Of a stretch of DNA of 10,188 bases, positions 1 to 5,953 are shown piece by piece. Made by a program: the position numbers and the translations under genes. Origin of the DNA: Paracoccaceae bacterium. Its GTDB lineage: Bacteria; Pseudomonadota; Alphaproteobacteria; Rhodobacterales; Rhodobacteraceae. How positions within the stretch are numbered: the stretch's first letter is position 1; each line of letters starts with the position of its first letter. A model generated the notes under the pieces. It worked only from the letters and a program-made list of their open reading frames with translations. It did no database searches and was not told the origin of the DNA. Location: assembly GCA_009922885.1 (NCBI GenBank), contig RFUP01000052.1, forward strand, positions 1 to 10,188. The letters are read 5' to 3'.

Positions 1-305
1 ACCATCTCCTCGTGATTTCAGGCACTTGGGCGGAATTTCTCTTGCCCGCCCTCCTCCTCATCGGGCTTTACACCCGCGCCGCAGCGCTCGGGATGATCGG
101 CTTCATCTGCGTGCAAACCCTGACCGATCTCTTCGGCCACGGCGCATTTTCCCAGCCCGAAACCCTCGGCGCATGGTTCGACCGCGCACCAGACAGCCTG
201 ATCCTCGATCAACGCGCCTTCTGGTTACTTTTGCTTAGTATTTTGGTGATTAAAGGGGCTGGCGCGGCTTCGGTGGATGCGTGGCTTACGCGTCGTCTTC
301 CGTAG
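1..305 (+). CDS. DoxX-family membrane protein, 5' end cut by window
   Basis: The reading frame is open from the first bases of the window and stops at TAG 303-305, so only the C-terminal ~100 residues are visible. A GTG at position 12 lies inside the frame but need not be the start. The visible part has hydrophobic segments (around FLLPALLLIGLYTRAAALG and FWLLLLSILVIKGAGAAS) separated by a polar loop with FGHGAF and a Trp/Asp-containing stretch, the layout of the last helices of DoxX/DoxD-like inner-membrane proteins. Family members are small four-helix proteins of about 130-170 residues, sometimes linked to redox or oxidative-stress functions; the role here is unknown. Its last 20 bases overlap the end of the convergent gene on the other strand. 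The family call rests on the helix pattern and loop motifs. Confidence 0.72.
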   Translation, partial: HLLVISGTWAEFLLPALLLIGLYTRAAALGMIGFICVQTLTDLFGHGAFSQPETLGAWFDRAPDSLILDQRAFWLLLLSILVIKGAGAASVDAWLTRRLP

Positions 306-654
306 CGCGCAAATGCGGCACCAAAGCTGCCAGAACAGCGCCCGCTCCGATGAACACCAAGGGCGCCATGGTAAACGCCGTGTATCCATACCCGAGCAAC
401 AGCAACAGAACCGCCACGGCCATCACCGCCGCCCCCAAATAAGCCCGCCGAAGGCTCAGTACACCGCCAAGAATGGCCAAAACCGGCGCCACATACTGCG
501 CCGCCCACCGGAACGGAGACAGCACCGCTTCCCCTTCTTGTCCCGCTTGGTCGGAAAAGAGCCCGATATTGCCACCGTTCTGCGCCAGAAAGCCGCCAAC
601 CCAGAATGCCGCAACACCCCCAACGATCCCAAGCATCAAGGCCACATTACGCAT
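286..654 (-). CDS. Hypothetical small four-helix membrane protein
   Basis: This encodes 122 residues, mostly hydrophobic: an N-terminal helix (about 5-25), a polar loop, then helices about 51-64, 70-90 and 93-112, ending in a charged tail (LRATEDDA). I do not recognise a family. It should sit in the inner membrane with short loops; no catalytic motif is visible. The ATG at 654-652 is supported by a GGGGAG Shine-Dalgarno 5 bases upstream. It lies 56 bases downstream of the ArsC-like gene on the same strand, so the two could be co-transcribed, though that gap could also hold its own promoter. Its 3' end overlaps the convergent DoxX gene by 20 bases and no terminator is visible between them. Confidence 0.7.
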   Translation of the reverse strand: MRNVALMLGIVGGVAAFWVGGFLAQNGGNIGLFSDQAGQEGEAVLSPFRWAAQYVAPVLAILGGVLSLRRAYLGAAVMAVAVLLLLLGYGYTAFTMAPLVFIGAGAVLAALVPHLRATEDDA

Positions 655-690
655 CTCGACTCCCCAAATCTTAACGAACCCTAGGCAAGT

Positions 691-699
691 TTATCCACA
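691..699 (+). promoter_or_regulatory. Perfect DnaA-box sequence TTATCCACA
   Basis: TTATCCACA matches the high-affinity DnaA box consensus (TTATNCACA) exactly. It sits in the 56-base gap between the ArsC-like gene and the downstream membrane-protein gene, about 37 bases upstream of the latter's start. A GANTC site (GACTC, 658-662), the CcrM methylation target in Alphaproteobacteria, lies in the same gap. There is only one box, so this is not an origin. It could be chance, a DnaA titration site or a DnaA-responsive promoter element. Confidence 0.3.
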
Positions 700-710
700 G
701 AAGAAAGCCT

Positions 711-1037
711 TCAGGCCGCGGTTATCTGTGTCTGTGTCTGTGTCTTCGCAGTCCAACCGAGGAACATCTTGCCATCCTCACGCAGAAAAAGCGGGCGTTT
801 CATCAGCGCAGGATGGGCTTTCAACAGCTCCAAAACAGGCCGCGCCTGCTCCTCCGCACTCAATCCGCGCCACGTCGTCGAGCGTGTATTGAGCAAATCG
901 TCCGGAAATTCAGCAAGTGCCCGCCGAAGCAGCTCATCAGGAAGAGGCTCATCACGAACATCAAAAAACGTTGCATTTTCCAACGTCTTCAACGCCTTGC
1001 GGCATGTATCACAATTCTTGAGGCCAAAGATCTGCAT
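711..1037 (-). CDS. ArsC/Spx-family (YffB-like) reductase protein
   Basis: This 108-residue protein has the ArsC/Spx thioredoxin-like fold. The N-terminal strand and active-site loop read MQIFGLKNCDTCRKA, giving a C9-x-x-C12 pair. Further on come the family's ribose-like NTRSTTWRGL segment (around 50-59) and the KRPLF cis-proline loop (around 80). Family members include glutaredoxin-dependent arsenate reductases and YffB proteins of uncertain substrate. No ars operon genes surround it, so arsenate reduction is not supported; a general thiol-redox role is as likely. The ATG at 1037-1035 follows a strong AAGGAG. The C-terminus carries TQTQTQ, coded by three in-frame TCTGTG repeats on the plus strand, beyond the conserved fold. 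The family call is firm, the function is not. Confidence 0.85.
   Translation of the reverse strand: MQIFGLKNCDTCRKALKTLENATFFDVRDEPLPDELLRRALAEFPDDLLNTRSTTWRGLSAEEQARPVLELLKAHPALMKRPLFLREDGKMFLGWTAKTQTQTQITAA
725..745. repeat. Hexanucleotide microsatellite (TCTGTG)x3 + TCT
   Basis: Three perfect copies of TCTGTG plus a partial fourth lie in the last codons of the ArsC-like gene and encode TQTQTQ. Because the unit is six bases, changes in copy number would lengthen or shorten the tail by two residues without shifting the frame. Confidence 0.6.
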
Positions 1038-1130
1038 GATCTGCTCCTTTTTTTATAGCACGTGGCGAACTTCAAACTCGCTTGTCGCTTGATTTTTGCA
1101 AAAGCCGTGTAATCCTCTTTGGCGTGACTT

Positions 1131-1155
1131 GGAACTAAGGTCTTCGCCTCCCGTA
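1131..1155 (+). promoter_or_regulatory. Possible ECF-type promoter of the cold-shock gene
   Basis: GGAAC (1131-1135) is followed after 16 bases by CGTA (1152-1155). This resembles the GGAAC-N16/17-CGTT pattern of the alphaproteobacterial general-stress sigma factor EcfG, with one mismatch in the -10 part. Transcription from here would leave a leader of roughly 65-70 bases before the csp start. A sigma-70-like TGTAAT occurs at 1108-1113 but has no well-spaced -35 partner. Both are weak; many Rhodobacterales lack EcfG. Confidence 0.2.
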
Positions 1156-1230
1156 AGCGCCGACCCCAACTATCCGGTGACATGGGCCTCGACATTCCGG
1201 GGAGATTGAAGACTGAAAGGAGGCACGGTT

Positions 1231-1437
1231 ATGCCTACTGGCACCGTGAAATGGTTCAATACCACTAAAGGCTACGGCTTCATTGCCCCAGATGGCGGCG
1301 GCAAAGACGTTTTTGTTCACATCTCGGCCGTCGAACGGTCCGGTCTTACCGGGCTCGCCGACAATCAGAAAGTCAGCTTCGAAATGCGCGAAGGCCGCGA
1401 TGGCCGCCAGATGGCTTCGGATTTGAAGGTCCTCTAA
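1231..1437 (+). CDS. cspA: Cold-shock protein (CspA family)
   Basis: This is a single cold-shock domain of 68 residues, the normal length for bacterial CspA proteins. These are cytoplasmic nucleic-acid chaperones that melt RNA secondary structure. The nucleic-acid-binding signature is intact: GTVKWFN at 4-10, RNP1 as KGYGFI (13-18) and RNP2 as VFVHIS (27-32), with the aromatic residues W8, F9, Y15, F17, F28 and H30 in place. The start follows a near-perfect AAAGGAGG. The gene stands alone, preceded by a 193-base gap and followed by a convergent gene. Alphaproteobacteria usually carry several csp paralogues; this sequence alone does not say which is cold-induced. Confidence 0.95.
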   Translation: MPTGTVKWFNTTKGYGFIAPDGGGKDVFVHISAVERSGLTGLADNQKVSFEMREGRDGRQMASDLKVL

Positions 1438-1439
1438 CG

Positions 1440-1468
1440 AAAAAGCCGGATGCCTAAAGCACCCGGCC
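1440..1468 (-). terminator. Rho-independent terminator of the 1506-1799 gene
   Basis: Read on the minus strand, the arms GCCGGGTGC and GCATCCGGC form a 9-base-pair stem with one G-U wobble and a 5-base loop, followed directly by six T (complement of A 1440-1445). It lies 38 bases past the stop of the small exported-protein gene. On the plus strand the same arms would have an A/C mismatch and no T-run, so it mainly serves the minus strand but may slow csp read-through. Confidence 0.7.
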
Positions 1469-1505
1469 AATGCTCTCTGGGCGGTACCCCTCGGCGCCGC
1501 CTTTC

Positions 1506-1799
1506 TTATTCGTAGTAGCAGCCCTTCTCGCCTACTGGGCAAACCATCTTGCGCTGCGCTTTGCGCGCCACGTACTTCACCTTACGCGGTGCAGGCGTCG
1601 CCTTCACTTGCTGGTAGCTCATCGTCTGGTTCGGCGTGCCACAGCAGATCACACCATCGATAGAAATCGGCTGAAGTCCCGCCGGGCAGTAATTTGCCGA
1701 AGCGTGGTAGGGATAGATTTTCGCATCCATCGCACTGGCTGGCAACGCCGCCAACACAGCCAGCCCGAAGCCCGAGATCATGGCAGCTTTGATACCCAT
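1506..1799 (-). CDS. Small exported Cys-containing protein, unknown
   Basis: This encodes 97 residues from the preferred ATG at 1799-1797, which has a GGGAGA Shine-Dalgarno 7 bases upstream (1807-1812). An alternative ATG at 1814 would add five residues (MGDNS) but lacks such a site. Residues MGIKAAMISGFGLAVLAALP look like a Sec signal peptide with probable cleavage after ASA. The mature part of about 74 residues has five cysteines: YCPAG, an adjacent pair ICCG, MVCP, and CYYE at the extreme C-terminus. A Lys/Arg-rich stretch (RKVKYVARKAQRK) precedes the last two. No family is recognised. The cysteines suggest disulfides or metal binding in the periplasm, which is inference. The gene has its own terminator and is separated from the upstream DUF2177 gene by an inverted repeat. 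Confidence 0.7.
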   Translation of the reverse strand: MGIKAAMISGFGLAVLAALPASAMDAKIYPYHASANYCPAGLQPISIDGVICCGTPNQTMSYQQVKATPAPRKVKYVARKAQRKMVCPVGEKGCYYE

Positions 1800-1841
1800 C
1801 GAATTGTCTCCCATTGCAAACGCCGCAAAAACAGCTCTCGC

Positions 1842-1864
1842 TCCGAGTTAACCGCGAACTCGGA
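1842..1864. repeat. 8-bp inverted repeat, hairpin or operator
   Basis: TCCGAGTT (1842-1849) and AACTCGGA (1857-1864) are perfect complements around a 7-base spacer. The repeat lies in the gap between the DUF2177 stop (1902) and the start of the small exported-protein gene. On the minus strand it is followed after 10 bases by five T (1831-1827), so it could be a weak terminator for DUF2177 or thyX read-through. It could equally be an operator or a leader hairpin of the next gene. Confidence 0.5.
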
Positions 1865-1901
1865 AGGGCGTCCAGAGAAATTTATCCTATTGGCTATGGG
1901 A

Positions 1902-2312
1902 TTAGACCATTCGGAGGGCGAGTCGCAGTATCGTAACGCCTGCCCATGCCGAGACACCGGTCAACACTGTGCCCCACGCCAGATCGAGCGCCACCATTTT
2001 CCACGTCCACAGCTTCAGAGTTGCCATATTGGTGAACTCGTAAGTGCCATAAGCCAGCGCCCCCAGCACCGCCCCTTTGACGAGCGCATCATGCGGCGCT
2101 CCGGCCACAAACGCAGGCCAGGACACGAGCCAAACCAGCCCTGCGATATAGGCCACGTAAAACAGCGCCGCTGCTCCGTAGAACGGTTGCGGCCGCATGA
2201 TCTCCCCGATGTGGTTCTCAAACATAGGTGCCAGAACGCGCGTCAGCATGAGCGCGTCGAGCACAAGAAAAACCACAATGGTGATAACGAAAAGCCAGAG
2301 TGCCACGGACAT
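1902..2312 (-). CDS. DUF2177 family membrane protein
   Basis: This encodes 136 residues with four hydrophobic segments at about 5-23, 45-65, 76-92 and 105-133. The conserved DUF2177 signature is present: an Asp in helix 1 (VLDALML), then YEFTNMATLKLW around 91-102 and LDLAWG just after. Function is unknown; it is an inner-membrane protein. The ATG at 2312 has AAGGGG only one base away. The in-frame GTG at 2306-2304 has the same AAGGGG (2314-2319) at a normal 7-base spacing, so translation may begin there, two residues later. It follows thyX by 44 bases on the same strand and is probably co-transcribed, though nothing suggests a functional link to dTMP synthesis. Confidence 0.85.
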   Translation of the reverse strand: MSVALWLFVITIVVFLVLDALMLTRVLAPMFENHIGEIMRPQPFYGAAALFYVAYIAGLVWLVSWPAFVAGAPHDALVKGAVLGALAYGTYEFTNMATLKLWTWKMVALDLAWGTVLTGVSAWAGVTILRLALRMV

Positions 2313-2356
2313 TCCCCTTCAAACTAAAGCGGATACGCCCGTTGGCGCCTTTTGGA

Positions 2357-3268
2357 TCACTCTTTGTCGATGAGCGCCCGGAACTCCCGCCATTCGCCCT
2401 TCGACATGCCCGAATTCTCTTCGGTCACGGCTTCACCCCGGATCATGCGCCGGATGCAGTCCAGCCCGGTTTTCGAAACAGCCGCGCCGCCCATGCGGTA
2501 ATCCTCGAAGGCCGCGTAGGTCTGGGGCACCCAATCCGCCACGATCTTGCACATCGCTTCCGCGTAAACGCGGATTTCGTACTGCGCATGGGCATCCGCC
2601 CGAAGACGCAGGAAATGCAACAGGTTATGCAGGTCGGTCTTCCAGTACCACTGCGTATAGATATTCGCAGGCAGGTTCATTCGCGCCAATTCGCGCGCCA
2701 ATCCCTGTTGGCCATCCTGGCTGATCATCGCCTCGTAATGGTCGTAAGCCCGTGTGCAATCCTCGCGCAACCAGCGCAGCACACGCTCGGCTTCCTCACC
2801 CGTCAGCGCTTCGCCACGGCCCTGGTTGTTGATCACCGATTGCGCCGCCAATGCGTCCGGCGACGGGATATAAAACTCGCGATCGAGGATCGAATAGCGC
2901 GCCGAGTATTCGTTCACATTCGCGGTCCGGTGGCGGATCCATTGGCGTGCCACGAACACGGGCAGCTTCACATGCAGCTTGATTTCGCACATCTCGAACG
3001 GTGTCGAATGCCAATGTCGCATCAGGTAACGGATCAGGCCCGCGTCATTCTGAACGCTTTTCGTGCCCTTGCCGTAGGAAACCCGCGCCGCTTGGCAGAT
3101 CGCGGCATCGTCGCCCATATAGTCGATCACCCGCACGAAGCCGTGGTCCAACACGGGATGCGCCGTGTAAAGGTGCTTCTCCATGCCATCGGAAACCACG
3201 CGCAACGTCGAACGGGTCTCCTGACGTTCTGCTTCGATTTCTGCCAGCTGCTCCGGGGTAATCGGCAT
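2357..3268 (-). CDS. thyX: Flavin-dependent thymidylate synthase ThyX
   Basis: ThyX makes dTMP from dUMP using methylenetetrahydrofolate as carbon donor and FAD/NAD(P)H as reductant; it is cytoplasmic and works as a tetramer. The ThyX motif RHRX7S is intact: R112-H113-R114 with TANVNEY and then S122, followed by ARYS. The C-terminal dUMP/FAD-binding half includes LPANIYTQWYWKTDLHNLLH and LRADAHAQYEIR. The length of 303 residues suits alphaproteobacterial ThyX, which is longer than the roughly 220-residue Thermotoga form. The ATG at 3268-3266 is chosen because GAGGAG (3275-3280) lies 6 bases upstream; a GTG at 3286 would place this site inside the gene. It is divergent from the Slam-type lipoprotein gene. 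A GACTC site (3287-3291) lies just upstream. Confidence 0.97.
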   Translation of the reverse strand: MPITPEQLAEIEAERQETRSTLRVVSDGMEKHLYTAHPVLDHGFVRVIDYMGDDAAICQAARVSYGKGTKSVQNDAGLIRYLMRHWHSTPFEMCEIKLHVKLPVFVARQWIRHRTANVNEYSARYSILDREFYIPSPDALAAQSVINNQGRGEALTGEEAERVLRWLREDCTRAYDHYEAMISQDGQQGLARELARMNLPANIYTQWYWKTDLHNLLHFLRLRADAHAQYEIRVYAEAMCKIVADWVPQTYAAFEDYRMGGAAVSKTGLDCIRRMIRGEAVTEENSGMSKGEWREFRALIDKE

Positions 3269-3391
3269 GAACGTCTCCTCTTTCACGACTCGCTTGGGCC
3301 TACATATTGCCCAGCCAGCGGCTTAATGCCACTGCCCCGTGTGACGCAGGCCTCACCTCGCCACTAAAACTGCTGCGAACGCCTACCCTTA

Positions 3392-3420
3392 TTGACATTT
3401 TGCCTATCCCTTTGGACATT
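3392..3420 (+). promoter_or_regulatory. Likely promoter/operator of the lipoprotein-Slam unit
   Basis: A perfect -35 hexamer TTGACA (3392-3397) is followed after 17 bases by GACATT (3415-3420), a weak -10 with three of six consensus bases. The octamers TTGACATT (3392-3399) and TGGACATT (3413-3420) match at seven of eight positions and are exactly 21 bases apart, two helical turns. They could be a pair of regulator half-sites overlapping the promoter. They lie 36 bases upstream of the lipoprotein start, in the divergent gap with thyX. The promoter call is moderate and the operator idea is inference. Confidence 0.4.
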
Positions 3421-3455
3421 GTCGCCAAACAGGAAATCCCGCAGAGGGCAGGGCA

Positions 3456-4523
3456 GTGCTTCAGAAAAAACTCGGCAGCTTGGCCGTTATCGCGTTTCTT
3501 TCCGCCTGCGGTGGCTCCAACCCGTTCATCGACAATTCGGACACAACGGGCACCGGAACGGGCACTGGCACGACCGATGGCACGCCGATCACCTCGGATC
3601 GCACTGTGCCCCCGGGAACCGCAAGCCCCACCCCGGCGGCTGGCATCTTCCGCCGCGAACCCACCTCGGACGAGGACAACAAATTCGGCAATGGCGCTGC
3701 CCAAAGCATCGTCTACGATTCCGGCACCGACAGTTTCACCATCACCGGCCTCGCCTTCGATGGCAACAACGCCTACACGCGCGGCAATGCAGTCAGCAGC
3801 CTCGGCCCCTACGCGGTCTATGAGGCAGCGGCGCAATACCCGGACGCCGTCACCAGCAGCCCGATCAACCAGATGACCCACCGCGCTCTCTATGGCGTCT
3901 CCAATACCGGCGACGTTGAATTCGCGATTGTCCGCACAGGTGCCTATGTCTCCTACGGCTTCGGCGGGTTCATTTATCAGCGCAACGGCGGCGTGACCCT
4001 GCCAACGGCAGGCCAAGCCAGCTACTCAGGCCCCTATGCCGGTCTGCGTGACTTTATCGGCCGAGGGGGGATCGAATACGCCACGGGCGATATGTCCATC
4101 GACATCGACTTTGATGCGTTCACCGCAAAATCCGGCGCCGAACAGGCCGCAGTGCGCGGTCGCCTGACAAACCGCGAAATCTACGACGTGAACGGCAACA
4201 ACATCACCCGCGACATCCTTGATGCGCTCGAAGCAGAGCACGGCATGACTTATAACAGCCTGCCCTCTGTTATTTTCGAGGTTGGTCCCAGCGTCATGGA
4301 CGCGAACGGCGAAATCGTCGGGAATGTCGGCAACTCTCTGAACACCCCGACAGGGGCCATCACCTTCGAAGAGGGCAAGTATTACGCCCTCATCTCAGGC
4401 GACGCGACCCAGGGAGGGGCCGATAACATCGTCGGTATTCTCGTGTTCGAGACCACCCAAGATCAACGCTTCGACAACGTCACCGTTCGCGAAACCGGCG
4501 GCTTCGTTATCGGGCGCAATTAA
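3456..4523 (+). CDS. Surface lipoprotein with TbpB-like barrel, putative Slam/T11SS substrate
   Basis: This encodes 355 residues from a GTG start; its N-terminus MLQKKLGSLAVIAFLSAC is a lipoprotein signal with lipobox LSAC, so Cys18 should be lipidated. Gly at +2 does not signal inner-membrane retention. A low-complexity Thr/Gly linker (about 29-43) follows. The rest is beta-rich and resembles the TbpB_B_D eight-stranded barrel: TLPTAGQASYSGPYAG (181-196) matches the family's P-x-x-G-x-A-x-Y-x-G strand pair, and the end (GILVFETT, then RETGGFVIGRN) matches its closing GxF strands. Members of this fold bind host iron proteins in pathogens; other relatives are Slam-dependent surface or released proteins. 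The gene is three bases upstream of a Slam homologue, which supports surface export. The Shine-Dalgarno is weak (AGGGCAGGG region). The ligand is unknown and no TonB receptor is adjacent. Confidence 0.8.
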   Translation: MLQKKLGSLAVIAFLSACGGSNPFIDNSDTTGTGTGTGTTDGTPITSDRTVPPGTASPTPAAGIFRREPTSDEDNKFGNGAAQSIVYDSGTDSFTITGLAFDGNNAYTRGNAVSSLGPYAVYEAAAQYPDAVTSSPINQMTHRALYGVSNTGDVEFAIVRTGAYVSYGFGGFIYQRNGGVTLPTAGQASYSGPYAGLRDFIGRGGIEYATGDMSIDIDFDAFTAKSGAEQAAVRGRLTNREIYDVNGNNITRDILDALEAEHGMTYNSLPSVIFEVGPSVMDANGEIVGNVGNSLNTPTGAITFEEGKYYALISGDATQGGADNIVGILVFETTQDQRFDNVTVRETGGFVIGRN

Positions 4524-4526
4524 CCT

Positions 4527-5885
4527 ATGCGGCGCACCCTGCAGTTCGCGGCGCTCTGCGTCGCCCTCTGCATCTCGGGCATGGGCCTCGCGCGGGCCGA
4601 AACGTTCAACACGGCCGATTTCCGCACAAAGGCCGTCGAGGCGTTGGCCGCTGGCGATGCCCATGCAGCGCTTGCCATGGCCGACGCCCTCCTCACCCGT
4701 GACCCGCAAGATTTCGACGCCCACCTCCTGCGGGCCCGCGCCGCTCGCGAACTGGGCCAGAATGCAGATGCCCTGAGCGCCTCCGAAACCGCTTGGTCTC
4801 TCGCTGATACCGATCTCGAACGCCACGCCGCCGCCCTCGTGCGCGCTCAAGCGCTCTCCTCCTCGGATCGTCGCACCGCCGCGCAGCTTTGGCTCCGCCG
4901 TGCCGTTCAATACGCGCCCGACCCAGCCGCCCGTGCCCGCGCCATCCGCGATTTCCGCTACGTGCGCGCCCGCAATCCGGTCTCCGTCGATCTGCGCTTC
5001 GGCCTCGCCCCCCGCTCGAATATCAACAATGGCTCGGTCCATTCTTCGGCGCGGCTTTTCGATCTGCCCTTCGAATTCCAGCTTTCCGGTGCCGCCCAAG
5101 CCCTCTCAGGCTTCGAGACCTCCGCTGGCGCGAGCCTCCGCTACCGCATTTCCGAGGCCCCGACCCACGCCACCGACCTGCGTTTCTCGCTCGATAGCCG
5201 CAGCTACACCCTTTCCAAAGAGGCCCGCGCACTCGCCCCGGCCGCACGCGGCTCGGATTACGGCCAGATCAACCTCACCGCTGGCTTCCTGCACCGCTGG
5301 TCCGATCCAACAGGCCGCCGCGAATGGCTCGTCGGCGCCGATATCGGCCGCCTCTGGTATGGCGGTGCCCCCTATGCCGATGTCGCGCGCCTCACGGGCG
5401 GGTTGAACCTCGCGTTGCCCAACAGCCAGCGCCTCTCCATCGCCCTCACAGAAGAACGCAACCGTGGCCCACTTGCCCCCTCTTCCGATGTGTCCCGCGT
5501 CGCTCTCGGCTGGTCCGCCGCCCTGCCCTCCGGCCCCATGCTGTCTCTCTCGGCCACCTTCGCCGACAGCACCTCCGCCACCTCCAGCGCCGACTACCGC
5601 GACCTCTCTCTCGGGCTCGACATTGCGCCACGCCGCCCGTTCTTCGGTGCAGAAGCCACCTTCTCGCTCGACCTGCGCGGCCGCGACTATCCCGCCAACC
5701 CCTTCGCCGCTGGCCCCCGCAATGACCGCGAAGTCGCGGCCTCGCTCTCGCTCGCCCTTCCGAAAGCCGAATATCTCGGTTTCAAACCCGTGCTCACGCT
5801 CTCGGCCCGCAAGAACCGCTCGAACGTCGCGATCTACGAAACCCGCGATATCGGCCTCTCGCTCGGCTTCCGTTCCGCCTTTTGA
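4527..5885 (+). CDS. Slam-like outer-membrane protein (TPR + DUF560 barrel)
   Basis: This encodes 452 residues, close to the roughly 490 of Neisseria Slam1. A signal peptide (1-24, cleaved after LARA) is followed by an alpha-helical TPR-like region (about 28-148; repeats such as AAGDAHAALAMADALLTRDP and RARAARELGQ). From about 152 comes the DUF560 beta-barrel, opening with the family hallmark LRFGLAPRSNINN (156-168). The remainder alternates beta strands with Arg/Asp/Ser-rich turns and ends in a C-terminal Phe (LGFRSAF), typical of BAM-assembled barrels. Slam proteins move lipoproteins with TbpB-like barrels across the outer membrane (type XI secretion). The start lies three bases after the lipoprotein stop and has no clear Shine-Dalgarno, pointing to translational coupling and a dedicated substrate. 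Family call is strong; transport of its neighbour is inference from the pairing. Confidence 0.88.
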   Translation: MRRTLQFAALCVALCISGMGLARAETFNTADFRTKAVEALAAGDAHAALAMADALLTRDPQDFDAHLLRARAARELGQNADALSASETAWSLADTDLERHAAALVRAQALSSSDRRTAAQLWLRRAVQYAPDPAARARAIRDFRYVRARNPVSVDLRFGLAPRSNINNGSVHSSARLFDLPFEFQLSGAAQALSGFETSAGASLRYRISEAPTHATDLRFSLDSRSYTLSKEARALAPAARGSDYGQINLTAGFLHRWSDPTGRREWLVGADIGRLWYGGAPYADVARLTGGLNLALPNSQRLSIALTEERNRGPLAPSSDVSRVALGWSAALPSGPMLSLSATFADSTSATSSADYRDLSLGLDIAPRRPFFGAEATFSLDLRGRDYPANPFAAGPRNDREVAASLSLALPKAEYLGFKPVLTLSARKNRSNVAIYETRDIGLSLGFRSAF

Positions 5886-5898
5886 TCCGCAACGGATC
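5884..5898 (+). terminator. Short hairpin after the Slam gene, weak terminator
   Basis: GATCCG and CGGATC form a perfect 6-base-pair stem around a CAA loop, overlapping the stop codon of the Slam gene. There is no following T-run, so termination would be partial or Rho-assisted at best. It is the only structure between the Slam gene and gloA. Confidence 0.25.
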
Positions 5899-5953
5899 TC
5901 GACATCCCGCCCCATTCCCCTAATCTCTGCCGGAGCAACACACGAGGGGCGCG

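Noticed and set aside
711..1037. Arsenate-resistance gene arsC
   Set aside because: Only the fold family is supported; there is no arsR, arsB or acr3 neighbour, and the C-x-x-C pair also fits other ArsC/Spx-type proteins.
989..1195. 68-codon minus-strand frame over the csp upstream gap
   Set aside because: It overlaps the start of the ArsC-like gene, has no Shine-Dalgarno and encodes a basic, featureless peptide.
2300..3367. Long plus-strand open frame opposite thyX (355 codons)
   Set aside because: It is the antisense shadow of a clear ThyX gene; its translation is rich in His/Arg/Pro and low-complexity, with no family features.
5106..5915. Long minus-strand open frame opposite the Slam barrel (269 codons)
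   Set aside because: It is a Gly/Glu/Ala-rich antisense translation with no domain; the plus strand carries the DUF560 barrel.
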